Assembly: GCF_014127105.1 (NCBI RefSeq)
Contig: NZ_CP059902.1
Location: forward strand, 777,001 to 841,000
DNA: 64,000 nt
From: Devosia sp. MC521
GTDB lineage: Bacteria; Pseudomonadota; Alphaproteobacteria; Rhizobiales; Devosiaceae
Direction of reading: 5' to 3'
Shown here: in pieces, positions 44,205-53,403 of the stretch
Position numbering within the stretch: the stretch's first letter is position 1
Layout: the number at the start of each line of letters is the position of its first letter
The notes under the pieces: model-generated
Seen by the model: the letters and a program-made list of their open reading frames with translations, nothing else
Database searches by the model: none
What the model was told of the DNA's origin: nothing
Program-made: the position numbers and the translations under genes

Positions 44205-46174
44205 ACATCGAATTAGGTCACTTCGCGCTTATTCTTGCCTTTGCTCTGGCCTGCGTTAGTGCCGTTGGTGGCCTGACCCTGTGGCGACGCGGCGATCGCC
44301 TCGCCGCCGTTCTGAGCCAAGCGGCGATTTTCCAGCTGGTGCTGGTCGCTGTAGCATTTGCCACAATCGTTCAGGCGTTCATGGAGTCGGACTTTAGTCT
44401 GGCGCTCGCGGCGAACAACTCGCATTCCCTCAAACCGCTGATTTACAAAATCTCTGGCGTTTGGGGCAATCACGAAGGCTCCATGGTTCTCTGGGTCCTG
44501 ATCCTTGTGCTCTTTGGTGCGATGATCGCCGCGTTTGGCCGCAATTTACCGAGCGATTTGAAGAACTTGGTGCTCGGCTCCCAGAGCCTGATGACCGCTG
44601 CCTTCGCCGGTTTTACGATTTTCACCTCAAACCCATTTGAGCGCCTGAACCCGGCTCCTCTCGAAGGGGCAGGGCTCAACCCTGTGCTGCAAGACATCGG
44701 TTTGGCTATTCACCCGCCGCTGCTGTATCTGGGCTATGTGGGCTTTTCGATCTGCTTCAGCTTCGCCATCGCGGCCCTGATTTCGGGTCGTATTGACCAG
44801 GCTTGGGCGCGCTGGGTGCGTCCGTGGACCATGCTGAGCTGGACCTTCCTGACCCTCGGCATCGCCATGGGCTCATACTGGGCCTATTACGAGTTGGGTT
44901 GGGGTGGCTGGTGGTTCTGGGACCCGGTTGAAAACACAAGCTTTATGCCATGGCTCTCGGGTACAGCATTGCTGCACTCGGCGCTGGTTATGGAGAAGCG
45001 TAACGCGCTCAAGATATGGACAATTCTTCTGTCCATCATCACCTTCTCGCTGTCGCTCCTCGGTACATTCCTCGTCCGCTCCGGTATTCTAACCTCGGTT
45101 CATACCTTCGCGTCCGACCCGACCCGCGGCATGGTCATCCTTGCCATTCTGGCGGTGCTTATTGGCGCGGCATTTGTCTTGTTCGCAGTGCGCGCGCCAG
45201 CGTTGCGTCAGGGTGGCCTGTTCCACCCCATCAGCCGCGAAGGAGCGTTGATCCTCAACAATCTCTTCCTCGCGACCGCGACCGGCGCAATCCTGGTCGG
45301 TACACTCTACCCAATGCTGCTCGACGCTTTGGTCGGCACGACGATCTCCGTTGGTGCGCCGTTCTTTAACGTCAGCTTCGGCGCTCTGATGGTTCCGCTG
45401 CTTATCCTGCTGCCTTTCGGTCCTTTGTTGGCGTGGAAGCGTGCGGATATCGTGGCCGTGGCGCAGCGTTTGGCCGCTCTCGGTGGCTTGGCCCTATTCC
45501 TGACCATTCTCCTCTCAGCGCTGGGTGGTGTTTCGATTTCGCTGGTGCCGATTGGCTTGCTCTTGGGCTTCTGGGTCGTTTTCGGGTCCGTTGCTGAACT
45601 CATCGAGCGCAGCAAACTTGGCCGCATCCGTTTCTCGGATAGCCTACGCCGTCTGGCTGGGCTGCCGCGCAGCATTTGGTCGACCGCCATTGGCCACTTG
45701 GGCTTGGGCATCACCGTTCTCGGGATTGTCAGTGTTACCGCTTGGGAAAGCGAGTTGGTGACGACGCTTAATCCGGGCGAGCAGGCTCAGCTTGCTGGCT
45801 ACACGATTACCTTCGATCAATTTGCCGAAGTGCCGGGGCCAAACTACATGGCCGATACTGGCTTCTTCACGGTGACCTCCACAAGCGGTGACGTTTCAAA
45901 GCTTGCTGCTGAGCGCCGGTATTACGTCGGTCAGGGCTCGCCAACCACCGAGGCTGCGATCAACTCCTATGGTTTCTCCCAGCTCTATGTGCAGCTCGGC
46001 GAGCCGCTGGATGATACCCATGTCATTCGCGTTTGGCACAAGCCTTACATCCTTCTGATCTGGATCGGATGTTTGGTCATGTCCTTCGCTGGCTTCCTCT
46101 CGTTGACTGATCGTCGTTTGCGCGTTGGCGCGCCTCAGACAGCGAAGAAGCCTGTCGCGGAGGCCGCAGCATGA
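44201..46174 (+). CDS. ccmF: Cytochrome c heme lyase CcmF
   Basis: A 657-residue polytopic membrane protein (CycK) with about 15 helices and the periplasmic WWD heme-handling motif (GGWWFWDPVENTSFMPWL, residues about 232-250). Conserved histidines occur in WGNHEGSMVLW and AIHPPLLYLGY. It joins heme to the CxxCH cysteines of apocytochromes. ATG at 44201 overlaps the ccmE stop. The length is normal. Confidence 0.95.
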   Translation: MNIELGHFALILAFALACVSAVGGLTLWRRGDRLAAVLSQAAIFQLVLVAVAFATIVQAFMESDFSLALAANNSHSLKPLIYKISGVWGNHEGSMVLWVLILVLFGAMIAAFGRNLPSDLKNLVLGSQSLMTAAFAGFTIFTSNPFERLNPAPLEGAGLNPVLQDIGLAIHPPLLYLGYVGFSICFSFAIAALISGRIDQAWARWVRPWTMLSWTFLTLGIAMGSYWAYYELGWGGWWFWDPVENTSFMPWLSGTALLHSALVMEKRNALKIWTILLSIITFSLSLLGTFLVRSGILTSVHTFASDPTRGMVILAILAVLIGAAFVLFAVRAPALRQGGLFHPISREGALILNNLFLATATGAILVGTLYPMLLDALVGTTISVGAPFFNVSFGALMVPLLILLPFGPLLAWKRADIVAVAQRLAALGGLALFLTILLSALGGVSISLVPIGLLLGFWVVFGSVAELIERSKLGRIRFSDSLRRLAGLPRSIWSTAIGHLGLGITVLGIVSVTAWESELVTTLNPGEQAQLAGYTITFDQFAEVPGPNYMADTGFFTVTSTSGDVSKLAAERRYYVGQGSPTTEAAINSYGFSQLYVQLGEPLDDTHVIRVWHKPYILLIWIGCLVMSFAGFLSLTDRRLRVGAPQTAKKPVAEAAA

Positions 46175-46626
46175 AGCGGTTCATCTTACTCGTCACTATT
46201 CTCCTGTCGCTGACCAACACGGCCTATGCCGTGCGTCCGGACGAGATTTTGCCTGATCCTGTTCTCGAACAAAGGGCCCGCGATATTTCCGCGGGTCTGC
46301 GTTGCATGGTCTGTCAGAACCAATCTATCGACGACAGTGACGCGGATCTGGCGCGATCCTTGCGGGTTTTGGTGCGCGAGCGCCTTGTCGCAGGCGATAG
46401 CAACGAACAGGTCGAACAATTTTTGGTCGATCGCTACGGCGAATTTGTGCTGCTCAACCCGCGTTTGAACATCAATACGATCCTGTTGTGGATCGCTGCG
46501 CCAGCGCTCTTAATCGTCGGCTTGATCAGCTTAATGTTTGCCCGCCGTAAACATTCTGGCACCAGCATCACCGAGCTGACCGCAGAGGAGCAGGCTGCCC
46601 TCGACGAACTCCGTAACGGGAAGTAG
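46171..46626 (+). CDS. ccmH: Cytochrome c maturation thiol protein CcmH
   Basis: A 151-residue CcmH (CycL). A signal peptide (residues 1-20) is followed by the redox motif LRCMVCQNQS (Cys45, Cys48), a three-helix domain, and a C-terminal membrane anchor at about 105-125. It reduces apocytochrome disulfides before heme attachment. It is the last gene of ccmIEFH. Confidence 0.94.
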   Translation: MKRFILLVTILLSLTNTAYAVRPDEILPDPVLEQRARDISAGLRCMVCQNQSIDDSDADLARSLRVLVRERLVAGDSNEQVEQFLVDRYGEFVLLNPRLNINTILLWIAAPALLIVGLISLMFARRKHSGTSITELTAEEQAALDELRNGK

Positions 46627-46682
46627 GACGCTTCCCGCCACATTCGCGCCGCCAACATTGCTAAAGCTTAATGTGCACGCAA

Positions 46683-46710
46683 CTTCAAAGAAAGGCGTGC
46701 CGTTCCATAT
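46683..46710 (+). promoter_or_regulatory. Possible heat-shock (RpoH-type) promoter of degP
   Basis: CTTCAA (46683-46688) and CCATAT (46705-46710), 16 bases apart, resemble the rhizobial RpoH pattern CTTGAA-N16/17-CCATNT with one mismatch. They lie 48 bases upstream of the degP start. Confidence 0.4.
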
Positions 46711-46757
46711 GTATCCCCATAAGCGAGTTTGAGCTTAACCCTAGGAGATACATTCTC

Positions 46758-48293
46758 ATGCGTTCGACTGTTCTTTCGCGCACCCGTCGCTGGCTCGGCG
46801 CATCCGCACTAGCGATCATTGCTGGTGTGAGTGGCGTTACTGGCGCTTACGTTTTGACTGGCTCTGCGGCTAACGCGCAGTATCAGAATGCCGCTCAGAT
46901 CGTGGTCCCTCAGGCTAACGTTCAGCAAGGTTTTGCTGATCTGGTTGAAGCCGTCCAACCTGCGGTTGTTTCCATTCTCGTTGAAGCCGAAGCGCCTGGC
47001 CGCCAAGTTGAGCGCCGTGGCCGCGACTTCAACTTCGAGTTCAATTTCCCTGACTTGCCAGAAAATCACCCCTTCCGTGATTTCTTTGATCAATTCGGTG
47101 GCCCACGTGGCGGCCAAGCACCAGACCGGGCGCCGCGCCCACGCCAGTTCATGGCTGCCGGCTCTGGCTTCATCATCTCCGCTGACGGCTATGTCGTCAC
47201 CAACAATCACGTTGTGAGCGACGCGACCAAGGTCACCGTTATCACCGAAGACGGCACCGAAAAGGTAGCAACCGTTGTCGGTACTGACGAACGCACTGAC
47301 CTGGCTGTTCTCAAGATCGAAGGCGAAGACCTGCCGTTCGTGACCTTTGAAGACACGGCAAGCCGTGTTGGTGATTGGGTCGTTGCCGTCGGCAATCCTT
47401 TTGGCCTCGGTGGCACCGTGACTGTTGGTGTTATCTCGGGCAAGGGTCGTGACATCGGCGGTTCGAGCTATGGCGATTTCCTGCAGATTGACGCTGCCGT
47501 GAACACCGGTAACTCGGGTGGTCCTGCGTTCAACGTCAATGGTGAAGTGGTTGGCGTGAACACTGCCATCTATTCGCCAAACGGCGGCAACGTCGGTATC
47601 GCATTTGCCATCCCGGCAAGCACCGTTAAGCAGATCGTCAATCAGCTGATTGATACTGGCTCGGTCACGCGCGGCTATCTCGGCGTTGCGATCCAGGACG
47701 TCACCAAGGACATCGCTGAGGGCGTAGGTCTCTCGACCGCGACCGGTGCGATCATTTCCAAGCCAAGCGCTGACGGTCCTGCTGCGGCAGCCGGTATCAA
47801 AGCTGGTGACATTGTCCTCATGGTCGATGACGAAAAGATCGATGATGCCCTCGATCTGAGCCGTACCATTGCCAGCCACGCTCCAGACTCTACCGTGGAG
47901 CTGACACTGTGGCGCGATGGCGCTGAGACCAAGCTTTCAGTTAAGCTGGGCACTTTGACTGAAGAAGTCGCGAATGCGACGACCGACGAAGAAGCGCCAG
48001 CGCCGGAAGTGATTGAGCCAGAAGTCACCAAGACCCTCGGCATGGCTCTGGTGCCAAACGGCGACGGTTCGGGCGGTATGCTGGTGCAGAGCGTTGAAGA
48101 CGGCTCGCAAGCTGCCGAACGCGGTCTGGCAACAGGCGACATCATTCTCCAGGTCGACAACCAAAGCGTTGCCAGCGCTGCGGACTTCGACAAGGCCATT
48201 GAAGGTGTTAAAGGCAAGGGCTTGAATACGGCTCTGATCATGGTCGACCGTAATGGCGCGACCCGTTTCATCGGCCTGCCGCTCGCCGAATAA
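46758..48293 (+). CDS. degP: DegP/DegQ-like periplasmic serine protease
   Basis: A 511-residue Do-family protease/chaperone that removes damaged envelope proteins. It has an N-terminal export signal (residues about 1-40, ending NAQ), a trypsin-like domain with His151 (NNHVVS), Asp181 (ERTDLAVL) and Ser253 (GNSGGPAF), then PDZ1 (about 300-390) and PDZ2 (about 425-505). ATG at 46758 follows AGGAGAT; a longer frame was rejected. The linker between the PDZ domains is rich in Glu, Pro and Ala. A terminator separates it from the two-component pair downstream. Confidence 0.95.
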   Translation: MRSTVLSRTRRWLGASALAIIAGVSGVTGAYVLTGSAANAQYQNAAQIVVPQANVQQGFADLVEAVQPAVVSILVEAEAPGRQVERRGRDFNFEFNFPDLPENHPFRDFFDQFGGPRGGQAPDRAPRPRQFMAAGSGFIISADGYVVTNNHVVSDATKVTVITEDGTEKVATVVGTDERTDLAVLKIEGEDLPFVTFEDTASRVGDWVVAVGNPFGLGGTVTVGVISGKGRDIGGSSYGDFLQIDAAVNTGNSGGPAFNVNGEVVGVNTAIYSPNGGNVGIAFAIPASTVKQIVNQLIDTGSVTRGYLGVAIQDVTKDIAEGVGLSTATGAIISKPSADGPAAAAGIKAGDIVLMVDDEKIDDALDLSRTIASHAPDSTVELTLWRDGAETKLSVKLGTLTEEVANATTDEEAPAPEVIEPEVTKTLGMALVPNGDGSGGMLVQSVEDGSQAAERGLATGDIILQVDNQSVASAADFDKAIEGVKGKGLNTALIMVDRNGATRFIGLPLAE

Positions 48294-48302
48294 TTGATCC
48301 TG

Positions 48303-48330
48303 AGCCCCGGAGTACGCTCCGGGGCTTCTT
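48303..48330 (+). terminator. Rho-independent terminator of degP
   Basis: A 10-bp perfect stem (48303-48312 with 48317-48326), loop TACG, followed by TCTT. It lies ten bases after the stop. Confidence 0.8.
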
Positions 48331-48351
48331 CTGTCCGATGGGGTACTGGGC

Positions 48352-49023
48352 ATGAAAATCCTGCTGATCGAAGATGACCGCGAGGCGGCCAGCTATCTCA
48401 TCCAAGGCTTGGATGAAGCAGGGCATGTCACCCACCATGCTGCCGATGGCGAAACCGGCTATGCGATGGCCTCGGGCATGGACTACGACGTCCTGATTGT
48501 TGATCGTATGCTGCCGCGCCGCGATGGTCTGTCCATCATTGAAAGCCTGCGTGCCGAAGGCGATCAGACCCCCGTTCTTATTCTTTCCGCCCTTGGCGAA
48601 GTCGACGACCGCGTCACCGGCCTGAGGGCAGGGGGCGACGATTACCTGACCAAGCCTTATGCCTTCACCGAGTTGCTTGCGCGTGTCGAAGTGCTGGCGC
48701 GCCGCTCCAGCCCCTCCGAAGCTGCCACCAGCTATTCTGTGGGTGGGTTGTCGCTTGATCGTCTATCGCGAAAAGTCGAGCGCGATGGCGAAACCATCCT
48801 TCTTCAGCCCCGTGAGTTCCGCCTCCTCGAATATCTCATGAAGCATGCGGGCAAGGTTGTGACCCGCACGATGTTGCTCGAGAACGTCTGGGACTATCAC
48901 TTTGATCCCCAGACCAATGTCATCGACGTCCATATGTCCCGGCTGCGCTCAAAGATCGACAAGGGCCATGCGTCCCCGCTGCTACATACCGTGCGCGGTG
49001 CTGGCTATATGATCCGGGACTAG
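48352..49023 (+). CDS. OmpR-family response regulator
   Basis: A 223-residue regulator with receiver (EDD start, phospho-Asp in VLIVDRMLPRRDG, Lys in LTKPY) and winged-helix output domain (LLQPREFRLLEYLMKH; NVIDVHMSRLRSKID). It pairs with the kinase five bases downstream. Position after degP suggests an envelope-stress role, which is inference. Confidence 0.92.
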   Translation: MKILLIEDDREAASYLIQGLDEAGHVTHHAADGETGYAMASGMDYDVLIVDRMLPRRDGLSIIESLRAEGDQTPVLILSALGEVDDRVTGLRAGGDDYLTKPYAFTELLARVEVLARRSSPSEAATSYSVGGLSLDRLSRKVERDGETILLQPREFRLLEYLMKHAGKVVTRTMLLENVWDYHFDPQTNVIDVHMSRLRSKIDKGHASPLLHTVRGAGYMIRD

Positions 49024-49027
49024 AGCA

Positions 49028-50443
49028 TTGCTGCGCAATTTCGCTCAGGTTTGGCGCACATCCACAGTTCGTCTGACGGCAACTTTCATTGCCATCTTCG
49101 GCGTTTTCGCCATTCTGCTCATTGGCTTCATCTCGTGGCAGTCGGCGCTCCAAATCCAGCGCGAACAAGCCAAACAGATTGACAGTGAAATCCGGCAGTT
49201 GCTCCAGATTGAAGCGTCTGACGGGTTGCGGACCTTGGCGCTGGCCGTCAACCAAATCTCCGCTCGACCGGGACCGGGGCTCTATTTCCTTGGTGATGTG
49301 AATGGCCAGTACATGCTGGGCAATGTCACCGAAATGCCGCCTGAGGTTTTGCAGGAGCCCGGAGTCTATAATTTTGATTATGAACGTGAAAACCCGCTCG
49401 ATGAGATGAATGGTTCGCCGCAACGGCCCAAGTTCACGGGCGTAGCGATTGCGCGTTCTATTACGCTGCAGAGTGGCCTGCGCCTTGTGGTGGGCCGAGA
49501 TGTTGGGCAGCAGCGCGGCTTTTCCGCCATCATCCTGCAGAGCTTCTTTGTTGGCGTGGTCGGCATTATTTTGTTCTCGATCATCGCTGGCGGTCTGACC
49601 GCGCGGCGCGTGCTGCGACGCATCGATACGATCCGCGACACCTCCACCAAAATCATGTCCGGCAATTTGTCGGAGCGCGTGCCGGTCACGAGCCGCAATG
49701 ATGAGTTTGACGGTCTGGCGACAAACCTCAACGCCATGATGGATCGTATCGAGCAATTGCTGCAGGGCCTCAAAGAGGTCACAGACAATGTCGCCCATGA
49801 TCTCAAAACGCCGCTGACCCGCCTTCGCAGTCAGGCCGAGGCGGCGCTGCGCGACAACGCCAGCGAAGAGACGCGCGAACAGGCACTGGAGACGGTCATC
49901 GCGGAAAGCGATCGCCTCATCCGCACCTTCAATGCGCTATTGATGATCGCCCGCGCCGAGGCCGGCGCGCCATCCGGCACTCTCGTCGAGACCGATATCT
50001 CTGCCATCGTCGAAGATATGACCGAACTTTATGCCCCCGTCGCCGAGGACAGCGGCATTGAGGTCGTGGCCAATATTGAGCCCGGCATTACCATCAATGC
50101 CAGCCGCGAATTGATCGGGCAGGTGATGGTCAATCTTCTCGAAAATGCCGTCAAATATGCCAAGCCGGAAGATGGCAGTAATGGGCGTATTGACGTGTCT
50201 CTGGCCCGCCAGAATGGTTTTGTCCGCATTGCCGTGGGCGACAATGGCTCTGGTATTCCCGAGCAGGACCGCGAGCGCGTTCTTGAGCGTTTCGTGCGGC
50301 TCGAAACTAGCCGGTCTGAACCCGGCTCTGGTCTTGGCCTTGCGCTCGTTAATGCGGTCGCCCGATTGCATAACGGCCGGTTTAGCATTGAAGACAATGT
50401 GCCCGGCGTAAGGGCCGTTCTGGAGCTGCCGACAAACAGCTAA
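49028..50443 (+). CDS. Membrane sensor histidine kinase
   Basis: A 471-residue kinase with two membrane helices (about 15-38 and 165-190), a periplasmic sensor of about 125 residues, a HAMP domain (about 190-245), phospho-acceptor His257 in NVAHDLKTPLTRL and a HATPase domain (N box NLLENAVKYA; DNGSGIP; GSGLGLALV). The start is TTG at 49028, very close to the regulator gene. No ATG gives a complete N-terminal helix. The ligand is unknown. Confidence 0.9.
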   Translation: MLRNFAQVWRTSTVRLTATFIAIFGVFAILLIGFISWQSALQIQREQAKQIDSEIRQLLQIEASDGLRTLALAVNQISARPGPGLYFLGDVNGQYMLGNVTEMPPEVLQEPGVYNFDYERENPLDEMNGSPQRPKFTGVAIARSITLQSGLRLVVGRDVGQQRGFSAIILQSFFVGVVGIILFSIIAGGLTARRVLRRIDTIRDTSTKIMSGNLSERVPVTSRNDEFDGLATNLNAMMDRIEQLLQGLKEVTDNVAHDLKTPLTRLRSQAEAALRDNASEETREQALETVIAESDRLIRTFNALLMIARAEAGAPSGTLVETDISAIVEDMTELYAPVAEDSGIEVVANIEPGITINASRELIGQVMVNLLENAVKYAKPEDGSNGRIDVSLARQNGFVRIAVGDNGSGIPEQDRERVLERFVRLETSRSEPGSGLGLALVNAVARLHNGRFSIEDNVPGVRAVLELPTNS

Positions 50444-50523
50444 CCGTCTGCGGCAAAACAATTCGCCGCTTGGCGCTATCAGTGTGACTTGTCGGCCATT
50501 TTTCGGCGCGCTATGCCTTAAGC

Positions 50524-53403
50524 ATGTCAAATATGCTCTCTCCTCTTCCTGCCGTCGCTCACCCACAGTTCGATGCATTTCTTGCGGAGCTGGAGCATGG
50601 TGACGCCTCTGTTTTTTCCGCCAATGCCGTGGCTATTGGCCCCTTGCTCGAGCAAGCGCCCTATCTTCTCGATCTAGCGCGGAAAAACGCGTCGTGGTTG
50701 GCGACCGCTTTGTCGGGAGACGCTGACGCCAGTTTCGCCGCCTTGCTGGCAGATGTGGCAACTGCCGGCCAAACCTCTGACGAGAACGAGCTGATGGTTT
50801 CGCTGCGGCGCGCCAAGGGGCAAACCGCTCTGCTCGCCGCTGTTGCCGAGGTGGGCAAACTCTGGACGACGGCACGCTCCACCGAGGCGCTGTCCGACCT
50901 TGCTGACGCGGCGCTTGAGGCCGGTCTCGATTTTCTCATGCGACAGGCAGCGGAAAAGGGGCGGCTGACCATCCCCCTCGACGAGGCCTGCGCCGCCAAT
51001 TCCGGTCTCGCTCTCTTCGCTCTGGGCAAGCATGGCGGTCGCGAGCTCAATTACTCCTCTGACATTGATATCGTTGCGTTTTTTGATCCGCACAAAGCCG
51101 TTTTGGCCGATCCGAGCGAAGCGACGAAACTCTATTCCCGCATGGTCCAAAAACTGGTCAGCATCATGCAAGATCAGCAGTTGGGCGGCTATGTCTTCCG
51201 CACAGACCTGCGCCTACGACCCGACCCCGGCTCGACCCCGGTCGCGCTTTCGGTCGATTCCGCCATGGCCTATTACGAAGTGCGTGGTCAGAATTGGGAG
51301 CGCGCCGCGTGGATCAAAGCGCGGCCTTGCGCTGGCGACAAACAGGTCGGCGACGCCTTTATCAAAGACCTCGCACCCTATATTTGGCGCAAGCACCTCG
51401 ACTTCGCCACCATTGCCGACATTCAGGCGATGAAGCGCCAGATCAACGTTTCCAAAAAGGTCGGCGACATTCGTGTCGAAGGCCATAACGTCAAGCTCGG
51501 CCGCGGCGGCATTCGCGAGATCGAGTTTTTCGCTCAAACTCAGCAGCTCATCGCTGGTGGTCGCGACAAGTCGCTACGCGTGCGTCCGACCTCCTATGCT
51601 CTGGCCGCTTTGGCTGAGGCGAACTGGATCAGTCCGCGCACCGCCAAAGAGCTGACCGACACCTATTGGTATCTCCGTGCGATCGAAAATCGTCTGCAAA
51701 TGCTGCGCGACGAGCAGACCCATATTATGCCGGACACACCAGAGGACGTCGCTGTCATCGGCCGCTTGATGGGCGAGCCCGATCTCAAGACGTTTGAAGC
51801 CAGCTATCGCGCTGCCCTAGAGCGTGTTGCCCGGTATTATGCTGAGCTGTTCACCGAGGGTGAAACCTTGGGTTCGGGCGAGGGCAATCTCGTCTTCACC
51901 GGCTCTGACGATGATCCGGGCACCCTCGAAACGCTCACCAATATGGGCTTTGCTGACGCCCACAAGGCCATCGAGACCGTCCGGAAGTGGCATTACGGGT
52001 CCTACGCTGCAACGCGCTCGTCCGTCTCCCGCGCCCATCTCACAGAGCTCCTTCCTTCTCTCCTTGTCACGCTCGGGCGTGCGGGCAATGCCGACGAAGC
52101 GTTGGCGCGGATGGATAACTTCCTGTCGCGCCTACCCGGCGGTGTGCAGCTCTTCGCCCTGCTGCGTAACCACGAGCAATTGCGCACACTGCTGGTTCAG
52201 TTCATGGCCTCTGCGCCCCGCATGGCGGAAGCGGTTATCCATCGTGCCCATGTCGTGGACGGATTGATCGATCCCGCTTTCGCCAATGACGTGACCCATC
52301 GCGACGTTTTGGTCGGCAAGGTTGACGCGTTTCTGGCTGACGCGCGTTCCTATGAGGAGCTCATCGACCGCGCCCGCATTATCGGTCAGGAGCAGAAATT
52401 CCTCATTGCCGCTGGGCTCCTGTCCGGCACGGTCAGCGCCGCAGGGGCAGGGGAGCAGTTCACGGCCCTTGCTGAAACGCTCCTCCATCGCCTGTTTGAA
52501 AAGGTGCAGGACGAGTTCGCCGTGCGCCATGGCCGCATTCCGGGGGCAGATGTCGCCATCCTGGCCTTTGGCAAAATGGCCAGCCGCGAAATGACCTACG
52601 CATCAGATCTCGATTTCTTCCTGCTCTATGACGCGCCAGAAATCGAGAGTGATGGCGAGCGCCCCCTGTCGGCATCCCATTACTTTGCTCGCCTCACCCA
52701 GCGCTTGGTTTCGGCTGTGTCCGCGCCCACAAGCGAAGGCGTGCTTTACGAAGCCGATATGCGCCTGCGTCCTTCCGGCAATGCCGGGCCGCTTGCCTCG
52801 TCGCTGGCGGGCTTTAAGGCTTATCACAAGGACAATGCTTGGACTTGGGAACATCTGGCGCTAAGCCGGGCGCGCGTCGTTTCCGCGTCAGGCGAACTCA
52901 AGAAGCGTCTCCACGCTGAAATGGATGAGATCATGGCGCGGCCGCGCGATGTTCAAAAAACCATCGACGATGTGGTGACCATGCGCGAGCTGATGGCCCG
53001 CGAGCGCAAGCCGCGTCACGCCTTCGACCTGAAACTCGCCAATGGCGGCCTGGTGGACCTCGAATTCATCGCGCAGTCGGCCCAGCTTGTCGCGTTCAAC
53101 CAGATCGCCTTGCCGGGCGCACAAACAGGTCGAGTTCTCGCTCGTCTCGGCGAGATTGGCCTTGTCCCGGAGGGGGCACGTCTGGCTGAAATTTTGTCGG
53201 TCTATGCAACGATCCTGCAGGTGATGAGCTCTGCGCTCATGTCGCCCTTTCAAGAGGAAGCGTGGTCGCCAGCGTTTAAAGACCTCTTGGCGCAGCTCGT
53301 GCATTACCCAAGCTTTGCCATGCTGGCGACAGATATTGCTGACATGCAAGGAGAAGTCGCTGCCGCTGCCGCCGCTTGGTACGAGCGCGCTAACGCGCTC
53401 TAG
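50524..53403 (+). CDS. glnE: Glutamine synthetase adenylyltransferase/deadenylylase
   Basis: A 959-residue GlnE. The N-terminal half removes AMP from glutamine synthetase and the C-terminal half adds it, under control of PII. Each half has a nucleotidyltransferase site: GKHGGRELNYSSDIDIVAF and FGKMASREMTYASDLDFFLLY, both with the GS-x-D-x-D style acidic residues. Each is followed by a helical GlnD-UR-type domain. The length is normal. It is the main nitrogen regulation gene in the window and stands next to, but 80 bases after, the kinase gene. Confidence 0.96.
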   Translation: MSNMLSPLPAVAHPQFDAFLAELEHGDASVFSANAVAIGPLLEQAPYLLDLARKNASWLATALSGDADASFAALLADVATAGQTSDENELMVSLRRAKGQTALLAAVAEVGKLWTTARSTEALSDLADAALEAGLDFLMRQAAEKGRLTIPLDEACAANSGLALFALGKHGGRELNYSSDIDIVAFFDPHKAVLADPSEATKLYSRMVQKLVSIMQDQQLGGYVFRTDLRLRPDPGSTPVALSVDSAMAYYEVRGQNWERAAWIKARPCAGDKQVGDAFIKDLAPYIWRKHLDFATIADIQAMKRQINVSKKVGDIRVEGHNVKLGRGGIREIEFFAQTQQLIAGGRDKSLRVRPTSYALAALAEANWISPRTAKELTDTYWYLRAIENRLQMLRDEQTHIMPDTPEDVAVIGRLMGEPDLKTFEASYRAALERVARYYAELFTEGETLGSGEGNLVFTGSDDDPGTLETLTNMGFADAHKAIETVRKWHYGSYAATRSSVSRAHLTELLPSLLVTLGRAGNADEALARMDNFLSRLPGGVQLFALLRNHEQLRTLLVQFMASAPRMAEAVIHRAHVVDGLIDPAFANDVTHRDVLVGKVDAFLADARSYEELIDRARIIGQEQKFLIAAGLLSGTVSAAGAGEQFTALAETLLHRLFEKVQDEFAVRHGRIPGADVAILAFGKMASREMTYASDLDFFLLYDAPEIESDGERPLSASHYFARLTQRLVSAVSAPTSEGVLYEADMRLRPSGNAGPLASSLAGFKAYHKDNAWTWEHLALSRARVVSASGELKKRLHAEMDEIMARPRDVQKTIDDVVTMRELMARERKPRHAFDLKLANGGLVDLEFIAQSAQLVAFNQIALPGAQTGRVLARLGEIGLVPEGARLAEILSVYATILQVMSSALMSPFQEEAWSPAFKDLLAQLVHYPSFAMLATDIADMQGEVAAAAAAWYERANAL

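Noticed and set aside
46809..47879. A 356-codon open frame on the minus strand
   Set aside because: Antisense to the degP protease domain, with no recognisable protein features.
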